Positions 8,672 to 16,768 of a DNA stretch of 38,816 nucleotides are shown here, one piece after another; positions within the stretch are counted from its first letter, which is position 1, and each line of letters opens with the position of its first letter. The stretch is from assembly GCA_965659675.1 (NCBI GenBank), contig CBFHWY010000020.1:1-38816 (forward strand), written 5' to 3'. The notes beneath the pieces are model-generated. The model worked only from the letters and a program-made list of their open reading frames with translations. It ran no database searches and was not told the DNA's origin. The DNA is from CBFHWY01 sp965659675 (lineage in GTDB: Bacteria > Bacteroidota > Bacteroidia > Flavobacteriales_G > Salibacteraceae). A program made the position numbers and the translations under genes.

Positions 8672-9876
8672 TACTTATCCAGTAATTCTGCAAGTCTGCT
8701 GATACTATTGCCATCAGCCTTGTACAGGTATTCCGCTTCAAATTTAGCTAAACCCTCTTGAGGTTTTGAATCCGGAAACTCGAGTTCTAAAGGATCGAAG
8801 CTTTGGTAGTCAACCACCCTCGCCAAATCAAGGTCTTCCACCCGATTGATAAAATCAGATTCATCAAACATTCTGAAGAGTATACATGGCTTGTAATACA
8901 CTGCAGGAAGCATGAGCGAAGAAAAGAATCCAAAGACTCCTTTAGCCTTAAAAAGTAAGGGAATCAGATCGGCCTCTTTGATAAAGGTCACTCCATCAAG
9001 TCCTTCAAAAAAATCGCTGTTGTAGCTGTAAGGGTGAAGTTTGACCAATAATCTTGCTCCCTTATCTTTCGAAAACTCCCGAAGCGAAGTGTAAAAGTCG
9101 ATCACCTTTTGTTTTGTTGGACCATAGCCTGGCGAATTCCAATCTTTAATTTCTGCAAAACTCTGGTCGACCAAAAGGAAATAATCTTCCTTTTGAAAGT
9201 CCTTATTGGCTTCACAGAAGCTATCCATTTCGGGGTTTCCGAACTCTTTCATCCGCGCTTCGGAAATACCATCTCTTTTCTTGTAAAGCTCTGCATTTGA
9301 TTTGGTAAACACCCAATATTCCTGAGCTCTTCGGCTTTCTGACTGCAACTCCGAGAAAGCCAAATAGTCGTTTTTCTTTCTTTTTTTACGCTGTAGATCA
9401 AACAGTAGCTTGGCCATTGGAAGATTTCCATATCCAACAGAACGCAAATAAAAGTTTATCAAAAAGGATCTCTCCGAGCTACGTGGAGGTGCACTTCCTT
9501 CCCCTTCTTCTGCCCTTCTTTGAGCCTGAACCTCCTGAAGTTTGAGGTATTTATCAAAACTATGGAACAAACCGTGCTGAACCACAGCGGTGAACACTTC
9601 GCGTTTTCGGGCTACATAATTTAATGCAAGCGTATGTGCCCCGCTGATATCCATAAAGATCAGCTTATCGGGTTTTTGATCATCGAGTATCTCCTGTGCA
9701 GAGCTGTAGTCAGACCAATAGATCCTGGGTAGCTCAGTATGCACTTCTGTCTCATCCGCGCTTCTGATGTAGTAAAGAAATGTAAAATCGAATTTGTCTT
9801 TTAGCTTCTCAAAAGGGCTGACCCAGGCTTTTCTTTGATAGCCCCAAAAGAGTAGAATGCGCTTCTTTTTGCTCAT
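8671..9876 (-). CDS. Putative GT-B glycosyltransferase, candidate nonulosonic-acid transferase
   Basis: I do not recognise the family with certainty. The 401-residue protein starts KKKRILLFWGYQRKAW. The second half has LLVKLHPYSY, then GVFGFFSSLMLPAVYYKPCILF. An HP motif followed by a Ser-rich loop near a second conserved block is seen in bacterial sialyltransferases and polysialyltransferases (GT38/GT52/GT80) and in CDP-glycerol-type transferases. The gene directly follows the PseI synthase gene with a 1-bp gap, where a transferase using CMP-nonulosonic acid would be expected. There is a low-complexity charged segment near residue 125 (EEGEGSAPPRSSER). The function is inferred from motif and position. 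Confidence 0.5.
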   Translation of the reverse strand: MSKKKRILLFWGYQRKAWVSPFEKLKDKFDFTFLYYIRSADETEVHTELPRIYWSDYSSAQEILDDQKPDKLIFMDISGAHTLALNYVARKREVFTAVVQHGLFHSFDKYLKLQEVQAQRRAEEGEGSAPPRSSERSFLINFYLRSVGYGNLPMAKLLFDLQRKKRKKNDYLAFSELQSESRRAQEYWVFTKSNAELYKKRDGISEARMKEFGNPEMDSFCEANKDFQKEDYFLLVDQSFAEIKDWNSPGYGPTKQKVIDFYTSLREFSKDKGARLLVKLHPYSYNSDFFEGLDGVTFIKEADLIPLLFKAKGVFGFFSSLMLPAVYYKPCILFRMFDESDFINRVEDLDLARVVDYQSFDPLELEFPDSKPQEGLAKFEAEYLYKADGNSISRLAELLDK

Positions 9877-9877
9877 T

Positions 9878-10918
9878 TCAGAGATCAGAGTCTTTCAAAA
9901 AGTCCAACTTGAAGGCTTCCCCTTTTTCGAGATTGCGATTCACTTTTTTTCCAAGTAGGTCAACAAGGTGTTTAGGGTGTAGACCTTTGGAAGGGCGCAC
10001 CGAACGCAGGTTCGCCTTTGTGAGCACTTCTCCTTCTTTGATATCCTCGGCCACGTATAATGATCTGGCAAAAAAGCGTGATGATTTAGTTTTTTCATTG
10101 AGCTCATAACTCACCTCTCCGAGTGCGGTTTCAGCTTTACGAACCTCCTGAACCAGTTCTCCGAAGGCTTTTGGATCAAGCGAAAAACTGGCATCCGGAC
10201 CCCCAAGGGATCGGTCTAGAATAAAGTGCTTTTCAATCATCCTTGCGCCTAGTGAAGTAGCCACTACAGCGCTAATATTGTCCATGGTATGATCACTCAA
10301 GCCCACTTTCACACCAAACCTGCTTTCCATATCGGCCATTGTGCGCAAGTTGGCAAGAGCTAGTGGGGCAGGATAAGAACTCGTGCACTTTAGGATGGTA
10401 ATATCATCGTTACCAGCTTCTCTACAGGTCTTGATCGCAAGTTCAATGTCCTCCATTTCTGCAATTCCTGTCGACATGATCATGGATCTACCCTTAGAAG
10501 CGGCATAAGCAATGAGCGGAGTATCTGTGATCTCAAATGAAGCGATCTTATAAGCAGGAACATTCAGGTCTTCCAGCAGATCCACTGCAGAATGATCAAA
10601 TGGTGAGGAGAAACAAATAAGTCCGCATTTCTCTGCCTGCTCAAAAAGTGCTGGGTGCCACTCCCAGGGAGTATGGGCCTCTGCATAAAGATCATAAAGT
10701 TTTCTGCCGTCCCAAATGGTATCCTGTTTGATCAGAAAGTCCTCTTTATCGGAATCCAGTGTAATGGTATCCGGACGATAGGTTTGGAGCTTGATCGCGT
10801 CGGCTCCGCTATCTGCAGCTGCCTTGATGGTATCTAAAGCAATCTGCTTCTTTCCTCCATGATTTGCCGAAAGCTCGGCAACCATCAATACTTCCTTTCT
10901 TCCTTCAAACAAACTCAC
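9878..10918 (-). CDS. pseI: Pseudaminic acid synthase (PseI/NeuB family)
   Basis: A 346-residue NeuB-family enzyme that condenses phosphoenolpyruvate with a 6-carbon sugar to a 9-carbon nonulosonic acid. It shows AELSANHGG (14-22), KLQTYRPDT (43-51), TPWEWHPALFEQAE, FSSPFD, YKIASFEITD, GLSDHTMDN, IEKHFILDRSLGGPD, and a C-terminal SAF (antifreeze-like) domain starting near SRFFARSLYVAEDIKEGE. The wording ELSANHGG, LYDLYAEAHTPWEWHP and GPD fits the PseI branch better than sialic or legionaminic acid synthases. Start is GTG at 10918, sharing GTGA with the stop of the acetyltransferase gene. It belongs to the tightly packed pse operon. Confidence 0.9.
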   Translation of the reverse strand: MSLFEGRKEVLMVAELSANHGGKKQIALDTIKAAADSGADAIKLQTYRPDTITLDSDKEDFLIKQDTIWDGRKLYDLYAEAHTPWEWHPALFEQAEKCGLICFSSPFDHSAVDLLEDLNVPAYKIASFEITDTPLIAYAASKGRSMIMSTGIAEMEDIELAIKTCREAGNDDITILKCTSSYPAPLALANLRTMADMESRFGVKVGLSDHTMDNISAVVATSLGARMIEKHFILDRSLGGPDASFSLDPKAFGELVQEVRKAETALGEVSYELNEKTKSSRFFARSLYVAEDIKEGEVLTKANLRSVRPSKGLHPKHLVDLLGKKVNRNLEKGEAFKLDFLKDSDL

Positions 10919-11385
10919 AACAGACGAATATACTCTTTAAAGACCCTGCCATCCTCTAGTTGGATATCAGCTTCGAACTGATAATTCTCTTTTTCGAAGA
11001 TATGAATGGAGGCTTCATTTTGTGCCCAGATCTGAGCTCTGAGCTCAATCAGGTCATTTCCTTTAGCATAAAGACTTGCGCAACTCAAGATCATCAAACC
11101 GTATCCTCTCCCTCGAAATTCCGGGGCAAGGGCAATAGAAACCAATGCAGTTCGATCACTTTGTTCTAAACGCAAAACACCTAGTTTTTGCTGATCTGGA
11201 CCAAGAAATACTAAGATGTGATAATGAGGGTCGGATAGCTTTTGTTCAAACCAGGACTGGTGATCTTCAAAAGAAAAAGAGCCCTTGTTCAGTGAATTGT
11301 TGCGGGTAGACTTTTCCAATGAAACTTCGTAGATCCATCGGGAATCCTTCTCTTCGGCCTCACGGTATTTAAGCTGACAATTCAT
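10915..11385 (-). CDS. pseH: GNAT acetyltransferase, PseH-like
   Basis: A GNAT-fold N-acetyltransferase of 156 residues from the ATG at 11385 (MNCQLKYREAEEKD). The acetyl-CoA loop is visible as LAPEFRGRGYGLMIL, after a strand ALVSIA. In the pseudaminic acid pathway PseH acetylates the 4-amino group of the altrosamine intermediate before PseG removes UDP. The position between pseG and pseI supports that role. The frame is open further upstream to an ATG at 11424, but the shorter start matches GNAT N-termini and leaves a modest 17-bp overlap with pseG. The exact acyl group is not decided by the sequence. Confidence 0.75.
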   Translation of the reverse strand: MNCQLKYREAEEKDSRWIYEVSLEKSTRNNSLNKGSFSFEDHQSWFEQKLSDPHYHILVFLGPDQQKLGVLRLEQSDRTALVSIALAPEFRGRGYGLMILSCASLYAKGNDLIELRAQIWAQNEASIHIFEKENYQFEADIQLEDGRVFKEYIRLL

Positions 11386-12331
11386 AAACTGCTTTTCTGA
11401 TGCGCTCTGCCTGCTTTCCATCAATCAATAATTTCTGATTCTTTACCATTTCCTCGGCCTTTGACCTCAGCTGATCGAAACAAGATCGAATGTCTGGCCT
11501 ATCCTGCCTAAGGTCCATCATATATTGTGCAGAGCCCGAACTCACCGCATCATTGGCGAAATTCTGCTGATCATCTCCAAAGATTCCAAGCAGACAGGGT
11601 TTACCAATACAGCATAGCTCCAAAAAGAAGGTGCTCGCAGCGCAGATCACAAGATCAACGCCGTCAATAAGTTGGATTAGTGCTTTCGCATCGAGCCCAC
11701 CAAGCTTCTCTACTTTTCCGTGTTTTTGATGAACATAATTTCCTAAAAGTACGATCTCTTCAACCTCTTCGAGCTGATCGAGTTCTTTTGTAAAATACTC
11801 ACCCAGATTGTAGGGATCAGTTCCTCCAAACATGACCAAAACTCTTCTAAATGTAGAGTTGGGAGTTTTGGCCTTCACTTTTGCTCTTTGAAGGTATTCG
11901 CTTCTGAGCAATGCATAATCTGTTCCTAGCAGCAATCTGGAATCTTCAAAGCTGTAATCCTCAAAATCGACGCTATTACTTTGATTGATATAGATATCTG
12001 AAACGACCATCCCAGGGAAATCGTCAATCCTTATCAACTTAAAGCCCAAGCGCTTTAACTCTTCTCTGAAGCTCAATTCAACACCATAGCCATCCGTCAC
12101 TAAAATATCATGGTCTGGATTAAAATAGCCCATGATCTCAGATATTCCGGGATATTCAACCTGATATTGGAGTGTTTTATTTGGCCATGGACTCATCTCT
12201 TTAAATCTTTCATGAACACAAAGCAGGGTATCGAAATCGTGCTCAAGCATCTGCATCATAGCAACGCAGCGATAAAAATGACCGTAGCCCGTTCGACCAT
12301 TCAATTCAGGAAGAAAAACCAACCTAGTCAT
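11369..12331 (-). CDS. pseG: UDP-2,4-diacetamido-2,4,6-trideoxy-altropyranose hydrolase (PseG)
   Basis: A GT-B-fold, MurG-like hydrolase of 320 residues that releases UDP from the pseudaminic acid precursor. It begins LVFLPELNGRTGYGHFYRC; the His in GYGH (residue 18) matches the catalytic His of PseG. A second glycine loop, RVLVMFGGTDPYNLG, lies mid-protein. The C-terminal part has LVICAASTFFLELCCIGKP, the nucleotide-binding lobe. It overlaps the divergent NeuB-like gene by 8 bp and the acetyltransferase by 17 bp, so it belongs to the same operon. Length is a little above the usual 275-340 range midpoint and unremarkable. Confidence 0.87.
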   Translation of the reverse strand: MTRLVFLPELNGRTGYGHFYRCVAMMQMLEHDFDTLLCVHERFKEMSPWPNKTLQYQVEYPGISEIMGYFNPDHDILVTDGYGVELSFREELKRLGFKLIRIDDFPGMVVSDIYINQSNSVDFEDYSFEDSRLLLGTDYALLRSEYLQRAKVKAKTPNSTFRRVLVMFGGTDPYNLGEYFTKELDQLEEVEEIVLLGNYVHQKHGKVEKLGGLDAKALIQLIDGVDLVICAASTFFLELCCIGKPCLLGIFGDDQQNFANDAVSSGSAQYMMDLRQDRPDIRSCFDQLRSKAEEMVKNQKLLIDGKQAERIRKAVYELSA

Positions 12332-13325
12332 TCTTGAGGTTTTCGTGACTGAAAGGCTGATCGTATTTAAGTGCCTTCAGGAGTACCTTTCCAATGAGCT
12401 CATCCTGGCTGGTGAATCCATCCACAGAACCACACATCTTATAGGCAATATCGTTTGAGCTAAGCTTCTCGCCCGGATTCATATCCCTTGTTGCTACCGA
12501 GATCTTCTGTCGGTTGCGATAGTCTATTTCGGCATCCTTCAATTCAAAAAAACGAGGGTCAAAATCAGGCGATTCAATGTTAAATTCAGCCTTCTCCAGA
12601 GATTCGCTAATACTTTTGAATTTATCGACACCCACGGATGCAATATGATCAAAGCGTTCTTCACCTTCATTCAGCGTAAGATGTTTCTCAAAGACCGTTG
12701 CTCCTAAAGCTGCTGCCCGCAGATTTGAAGAAACGCCATCCTCGCTGTCATAATGCGAGTGATCAGCGTATCCGATCTTAAGCGAAGGGAAAATGTTTCG
12801 CAGCATGCTGATCTTCTCTATTTGCACATCAGCTAGCCTTGTAGGAAAAGCCTGAAAACCGACCATCAAACACCAGAGTTGATCACCGTAGAAGTTCTGC
12901 TTCATTTTCATCTCTTCAAGGGTCCGCCCTCCAACTCCAAGAATAAGCGGAATGCCCGTGTTTCTCATGGCTTCATTGAGTGCTTCATCATAGAAACTCA
13001 CCGAATGTAGATCCAGATAATCGGCATGGAAAGTTCCATCTTCAAGTCGGTCGACACTCTCTAGGTCACATGGCATAAACACGACCTTGAGCCCTTTATG
13101 TTTTGTATAGCTGATGATCTCGGCCCATTCTTCAGTATTGAACATGGCTCTTTTAAAATCATCATATCCTGGGTTTGATCGCGCGATGAGGGAGTCGTAG
13201 TCAAGCAGCACCTGAAACTTCACCCCATGCGCTCCAGCATCTTTCGCGAGATCGATAAGCGATCTCAGGTAAGGCAAATCACCTTCGTGATGAAAAGCGG
13301 TTTCAGCATAGAGAAAATGGCTCAT
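12324..13325 (-). CDS. Divergent NeuB-family synthase (second nonulosonate synthase-like protein)
   Basis: A 333-residue TIM-barrel plus SAF-domain protein, clearly NeuB-like but unusual. Residues expected at the active site are kept: Glu8 in YAETAFHHEGD, Lys36 in GVKFQVLLDYDSL, the Asp-His of YADHSHYD, and the Glu/His of FEKHLTL. The SAF domain begins around YRNRQKISVATRDMNPGEKL. In contrast, the usual 'STGMSTLEE' is GVGGRTLEE and the usual 'GPDH..S' is FDHIAS. The substrate is therefore probably not the PseI substrate. It shares ATGA with the nucleotidyltransferase gene and overlaps pseG by 8 bp. It could be a legionaminate- or SpsE-type enzyme, or one with a new acceptor sugar. Confidence 0.75.
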   Translation of the reverse strand: MSHFLYAETAFHHEGDLPYLRSLIDLAKDAGAHGVKFQVLLDYDSLIARSNPGYDDFKRAMFNTEEWAEIISYTKHKGLKVVFMPCDLESVDRLEDGTFHADYLDLHSVSFYDEALNEAMRNTGIPLILGVGGRTLEEMKMKQNFYGDQLWCLMVGFQAFPTRLADVQIEKISMLRNIFPSLKIGYADHSHYDSEDGVSSNLRAAALGATVFEKHLTLNEGEERFDHIASVGVDKFKSISESLEKAEFNIESPDFDPRFFELKDAEIDYRNRQKISVATRDMNPGEKLSSNDIAYKMCGSVDGFTSQDELIGKVLLKALKYDQPFSHENLKND

Positions 13326-14098
13326 TCAATTACCCTCCCATCTTTTAAGTGAACCTTTGAATCAGGGTCATTTACCGTCCGTTCAATTCCCTTTTTTCCA
13401 CATTCTGAATTGATCTTCATGAGTTCAGGGTGGTCCTCCATCCATTCGATGATCTTCTCGGTACTCATGGCAAATGCCTCGGGTCCGTTGTCCTGGTAAA
13501 AGTGCTTAAATAGTTCGTGATCCTCTGGGTAGTCCAGGGCAAAGCGAAACTCTGGCTTATTCCAGGAAGGCGCTGTCTTTAATTGCTCCACTTGAAAGAG
13601 TTCCGTTTTAAGAAAGTAGTATAACCAGTATTCTGTTCTATCGGAAGCTTTCATGTTGATCAGGCGTTCCATTGCCGCAGGCTTTAAACCCGATAAGTAT
13701 AAGCCAACGGGAAGGTGATGACACTTAATGAGATCTGCACTCGATCTTTTATATTGATCAATAAGGTCGTCGATCAGGTCAAATGGCAAAAGCGGACAGT
13801 CAGCAGTCATATTGATCACATAGTCCAGATCATATTCCAGGGCAGCATCGTAGAGTCTTTGAATTACGTCTTGCTCGCTCCCTCTAAAGCATTCTACACC
13901 CTCTTCTTTGGCAATGGATTCAAGCGGATCATCCTGTGGATTCACCGAGGTACAGATCACGATCTCATCTAATGATTTGGCTAGTTTCAGTCGCCTGATC
14001 ATCCAACTGATGTATGGCTTGCCATTGACCTCAAGGAGCAACTTTTTAGGCAGGCGCTCTGATTTGAGTCTTGCTGTGATTAAAAAACCTGTTTTCAA
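13322..14098 (-). CDS. SpsF/PseF-like cytidylyltransferase
   Basis: A 258-residue nucleotidyltransferase of the CMP-NeuNAc/CMP-KDO synthetase superfamily. The nucleotide loop reads TARLKSERLPKKLL (8-21). Further motifs are IVICTSVNPQDDP, ECFRGSEQDVIQRLYDA and NMTADCPLLP. The 'ARxxSxRLPxKxL' and 'FRGsexDVixR' pattern is that of the SpsF (spore-coat-type) branch rather than classical NeuA or PseF. It would activate a nonulosonic acid with CMP, and is the only cytidylyltransferase in the locus. The start is TTG at 14098, sharing TTGA with the stop of the upstream oxidoreductase. It is coupled by ATGA to the divergent NeuB gene, which suggests the two act together. Confidence 0.8.
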   Translation of the reverse strand: MKTGFLITARLKSERLPKKLLLEVNGKPYISWMIRRLKLAKSLDEIVICTSVNPQDDPLESIAKEEGVECFRGSEQDVIQRLYDAALEYDLDYVINMTADCPLLPFDLIDDLIDQYKRSSADLIKCHHLPVGLYLSGLKPAAMERLINMKASDRTEYWLYYFLKTELFQVEQLKTAPSWNKPEFRFALDYPEDHELFKHFYQDNGPEAFAMSTEKIIEWMEDHPELMKINSECGKKGIERTVNDPDSKVHLKDGRVIE

Positions 14099-15021
14099 TG
14101 TGGTGCTATTTGATCGATCAATTCAAGGGAGTGAAGGGCTTCATCGAAGCTACAATTTTCACTTGAGCCCGATTTTATGAATTGTATGAAATCACGCATT
14201 TGTTCGATATACATCTCGTGGAGTTCGTTGGCGTCGAACTCGAATATGGTTTCATTGCTACTTTCTGACCACATTCGACCTTCCGAGAAATCAAAATGAA
14301 ATCGCTCATCATTTAGTTGAACGAAACCTTTGTTGGTGTAAACTGGATTGATAAAATCCAATTGGAAATTCAGCCTTACTCCGTCTTTGGTCTTCAACTC
14401 GAACTGCGCAAAGTCCTCTACATCAATTTCCAGATCGGAACGCCGCTCAACCGATGCTTCAAGGAGTTCGCATCTTCCAAACCATTTGATCACAAGATCG
14501 AGCTCATGCGATAAGGTTCGAACGACCCCTCCACCTAGCGATTTCTTTGCGCTATACTCCGTTCGATAATCGGCATAGGCATGCCAATTCGGAAGGAAAT
14601 AGCCCCGCTCGAAATACATGGACTTAAGTTCCTTTTGATGCTTTTTGACAAACTTTTCGAGAAAGGTGTACAGTCCATGAAAGCGCATACAATAAGCTAC
14701 TCTGATCTGCTTTTGAAATTCTTCCGAAATATCGATGGTTGAAGATGAATACAGTGGTTTTTCAACCAAACAGGGTTTAGCGATAGGATCGAGTTTCTCG
14801 AGCGCTTCGAGATGCAATGAGGTTGGACTGGCAATGATATAAGCGTCCAGGTCGAGTTCAAGAAACTCATCCCAGGAATCTATATCCTTTACTCCTTGTT
14901 TTGATTTTGTGAGCGAACCCCTCCTGCTTCTTAGCGCGTAGATCTCCACAATACCTAAATGTTGCAAGCAATCCACATGCCTTCTACCGATCGAACCCAA
15001 TCCTATGATGCCTATTCTCAT
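14095..15021 (-). CDS. Gfo/Idh/MocA-family oxidoreductase
   Basis: A 308-residue NAD(P)-dependent sugar oxidoreductase. The Rossmann loop is GLGSIGRRH (7-15), the family motif EKP is at 87-89, and the C-terminal domain has LGGGVVRTLSHELDLV. The ATG at 15021 is chosen because it gives the canonical MRIGIIGLGSIG start and exactly a 4-bp ATGA overlap with the stop of the preceding gene. A start seven codons upstream is also open. It is adjacent to a second, different Gfo/Idh gene. A role in making the precursor of a modified sugar is inferred from the operon; the substrate is unknown. Confidence 0.82.
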   Translation of the reverse strand: MRIGIIGLGSIGRRHVDCLQHLGIVEIYALRSRRGSLTKSKQGVKDIDSWDEFLELDLDAYIIASPTSLHLEALEKLDPIAKPCLVEKPLYSSSTIDISEEFQKQIRVAYCMRFHGLYTFLEKFVKKHQKELKSMYFERGYFLPNWHAYADYRTEYSAKKSLGGGVVRTLSHELDLVIKWFGRCELLEASVERRSDLEIDVEDFAQFELKTKDGVRLNFQLDFINPVYTNKGFVQLNDERFHFDFSEGRMWSESSNETIFEFDANELHEMYIEQMRDFIQFIKSGSSENCSFDEALHSLELIDQIAPH

Positions 15022-15911
15022 CGCAAACCCAAACTTATACATTCTACGATATGCAAGCTTTGATGCTTAGGGATAGCTAGCTCTTTCGTTTTCACTTGTT
15101 TGATGAAGGCTTTCAGACTGTTTTTAAAGGCATTAAAGCTGTCTATAAATACAAATTCCTGTTCCTCTTTTTTAGTCTTGAGTAAGATTGAAATATTGGA
15201 AGGAGTTTCACCAGTAGCCGTGAATTTATAACGTGTCCCACTCCTTTTGAGCATGATTAAACTAGTCTGATCAGCCTCATGTGCAACATGGTAACTTTCA
15301 ATCTCTGACCAGTCGCTCAATAGGTTAAAACTGGGCTCCAAAATATGAGTTGAATAGGTATTCCAGTACTTTGGTGTTCTGGCCTCCAGTTCAATGATCT
15401 CATTCACTCGTAATTGGATCTTTGACCTTTGAAACTCCTCCGCAAATCTCAATGAGCTGCATGTGAATATTTGAAGTGGATCTCGTGCGATCTCGATCAT
15501 TTGTTGAGCATCCTCCAAATTGAGCGCAAAGGGTTTATCTATAAAAATTGGCAAGCCTTCTTCGAGAAATGGGCGGGCCATATTAAGATGATTTTCCCCA
15601 TCATCACGGGCTAGAAGTACGGCATCTACGGACCCGATCATATCGACGATCTCCTTGCTGACATTTGGAATGTTGGCAGCACTGGCGATCTTATTTGAAA
15701 GCTCAATATCCTGAGTCCAGATATGCGTCACCTCAGCAAGATGACAGAGAAAGTCTGATGGAAATCTCTGTTCAGAAAGGTACTGAGAAATTACTGGAAA
15801 CTCACAGGCTTTCATCGCCTCCTCATCATAGCCATTAAAAATAGCCGACCAGGAATAAGGATGACCATTTCCCTCACTCATGCCGATCACACCAAGCCTT
15901 AGCTTTTCCAT
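15018..15911 (-). CDS. Gfo/Idh/MocA-like oxidoreductase (atypical)
   Basis: A 297-residue protein with the two-domain layout of the Gfo/Idh/MocA family. The first strand LRLGVIGMSEGNGHPYS has an unusual nucleotide loop in place of GxGxxG. The catalytic-lysine motif is IDKPFAL (DKP instead of EKP). It also has AVLLARDDGENHLNMARPFL, matching the usual 'vda V.iatp...H..ma..al' block. The protein is shorter than most members (about 320-350). It overlaps the aldo/keto reductase by 13 bp and the next oxidoreductase by 4 bp. It may be an oxidoreductase with altered cofactor binding. Confidence 0.7.
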   Translation of the reverse strand: MEKLRLGVIGMSEGNGHPYSWSAIFNGYDEEAMKACEFPVISQYLSEQRFPSDFLCHLAEVTHIWTQDIELSNKIASAANIPNVSKEIVDMIGSVDAVLLARDDGENHLNMARPFLEEGLPIFIDKPFALNLEDAQQMIEIARDPLQIFTCSSLRFAEEFQRSKIQLRVNEIIELEARTPKYWNTYSTHILEPSFNLLSDWSEIESYHVAHEADQTSLIMLKRSGTRYKFTATGETPSNISILLKTKKEEQEFVFIDSFNAFKNSLKAFIKQVKTKELAIPKHQSLHIVECISLGLR

Positions 15912-16768
15912 AATGATGGATTTATGATACGTTCGTCATCTTCTTTCATGAAATCAAAGGCTTCAAGACCAGCAGGGTCAACATTCTTAAGCTCATCAAT
16001 GAGCTCGGTGAGTTGTGAACTGATGTTGACACCTATCACAAGATGATCGATCCACGACTTTGACAGGACAAAAGCCAAACAAGCGCCGATCACAGAGAGC
16101 CCAAGTTCCTCCCTTAACGCATGAAACCTCCGATGTTTTTCTTGAATTGCCTTAAAATGTGATCCGAGTTCATCCGCGCTCAAGAACATCAGTCCCTGCA
16201 AAAAAACACTTCTAACATGAAGTTGGATACTATGCTTCTGGATCATATCAAGGCTAAACTCGAAACGTCTATCGTACAAATTATAGGGAACCTGTATGAT
16301 GTTTGGGATGTTTCCATCCTCAACGGCAATGCGCAACTGCTCCGGTTTATACAATGAAAACCCGATAGAATCAACCTTTCCAGAGTCACGAAGCGCTTCG
16401 AGTGCTTCCCAAATTGGCCTGTCATTCAAATAGTCTTCGAAGGAGTGAAGCATCAAGCCAGAGAGCTTCTTAACCTGAAGCTTATTCAGACTTTCATCGA
16501 GCGCCGATGCTAGTTCATGCGAACGGATTCCTGGTTTGAGCTTTGAAATGAAGTTAAAGTTAGCCCTGGTGGTTTTGCCGAGTCTTTCTTCTGCTGAGCC
16601 ATAGGCAGCAGCGGTATCTATGAACTGAATTCCAGCCTGATGAGCCTTTTCCAGAATTGCACTCAACTCATTTTCATCTGGGCTTCCAAGTTCGTTTGAT
16701 ATGCCATAATGCATACCAAATTGCACGCTGCCAAGTATGAGCTTATGTGTGAGCGGATGATCATGCAT
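15899..16768 (-). CDS. Aldo/keto reductase
   Basis: A 289-residue TIM-barrel NAD(P)H-dependent reductase. The catalytic tetrad is visible: Asp51 and Tyr56 in FIDTAAAYGSAEERLGK, Lys76 in FISKLKPG, and His108 in LMLHSFED. The N-terminus LILGSVQFGMHYGIS resembles the AKRs found with spore-coat and sialic-acid-like gene sets. It lies directly after pseB (8-bp overlap), the position where an aminotransferase such as PseC would often be found. It may reduce a keto-sugar intermediate, which is inference from context. Confidence 0.85.
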   Translation of the reverse strand: MHDHPLTHKLILGSVQFGMHYGISNELGSPDENELSAILEKAHQAGIQFIDTAAAYGSAEERLGKTTRANFNFISKLKPGIRSHELASALDESLNKLQVKKLSGLMLHSFEDYLNDRPIWEALEALRDSGKVDSIGFSLYKPEQLRIAVEDGNIPNIIQVPYNLYDRRFEFSLDMIQKHSIQLHVRSVFLQGLMFLSADELGSHFKAIQEKHRRFHALREELGLSVIGACLAFVLSKSWIDHLVIGVNISSQLTELIDELKNVDPAGLEAFDFMKEDDERIINPSLWKS

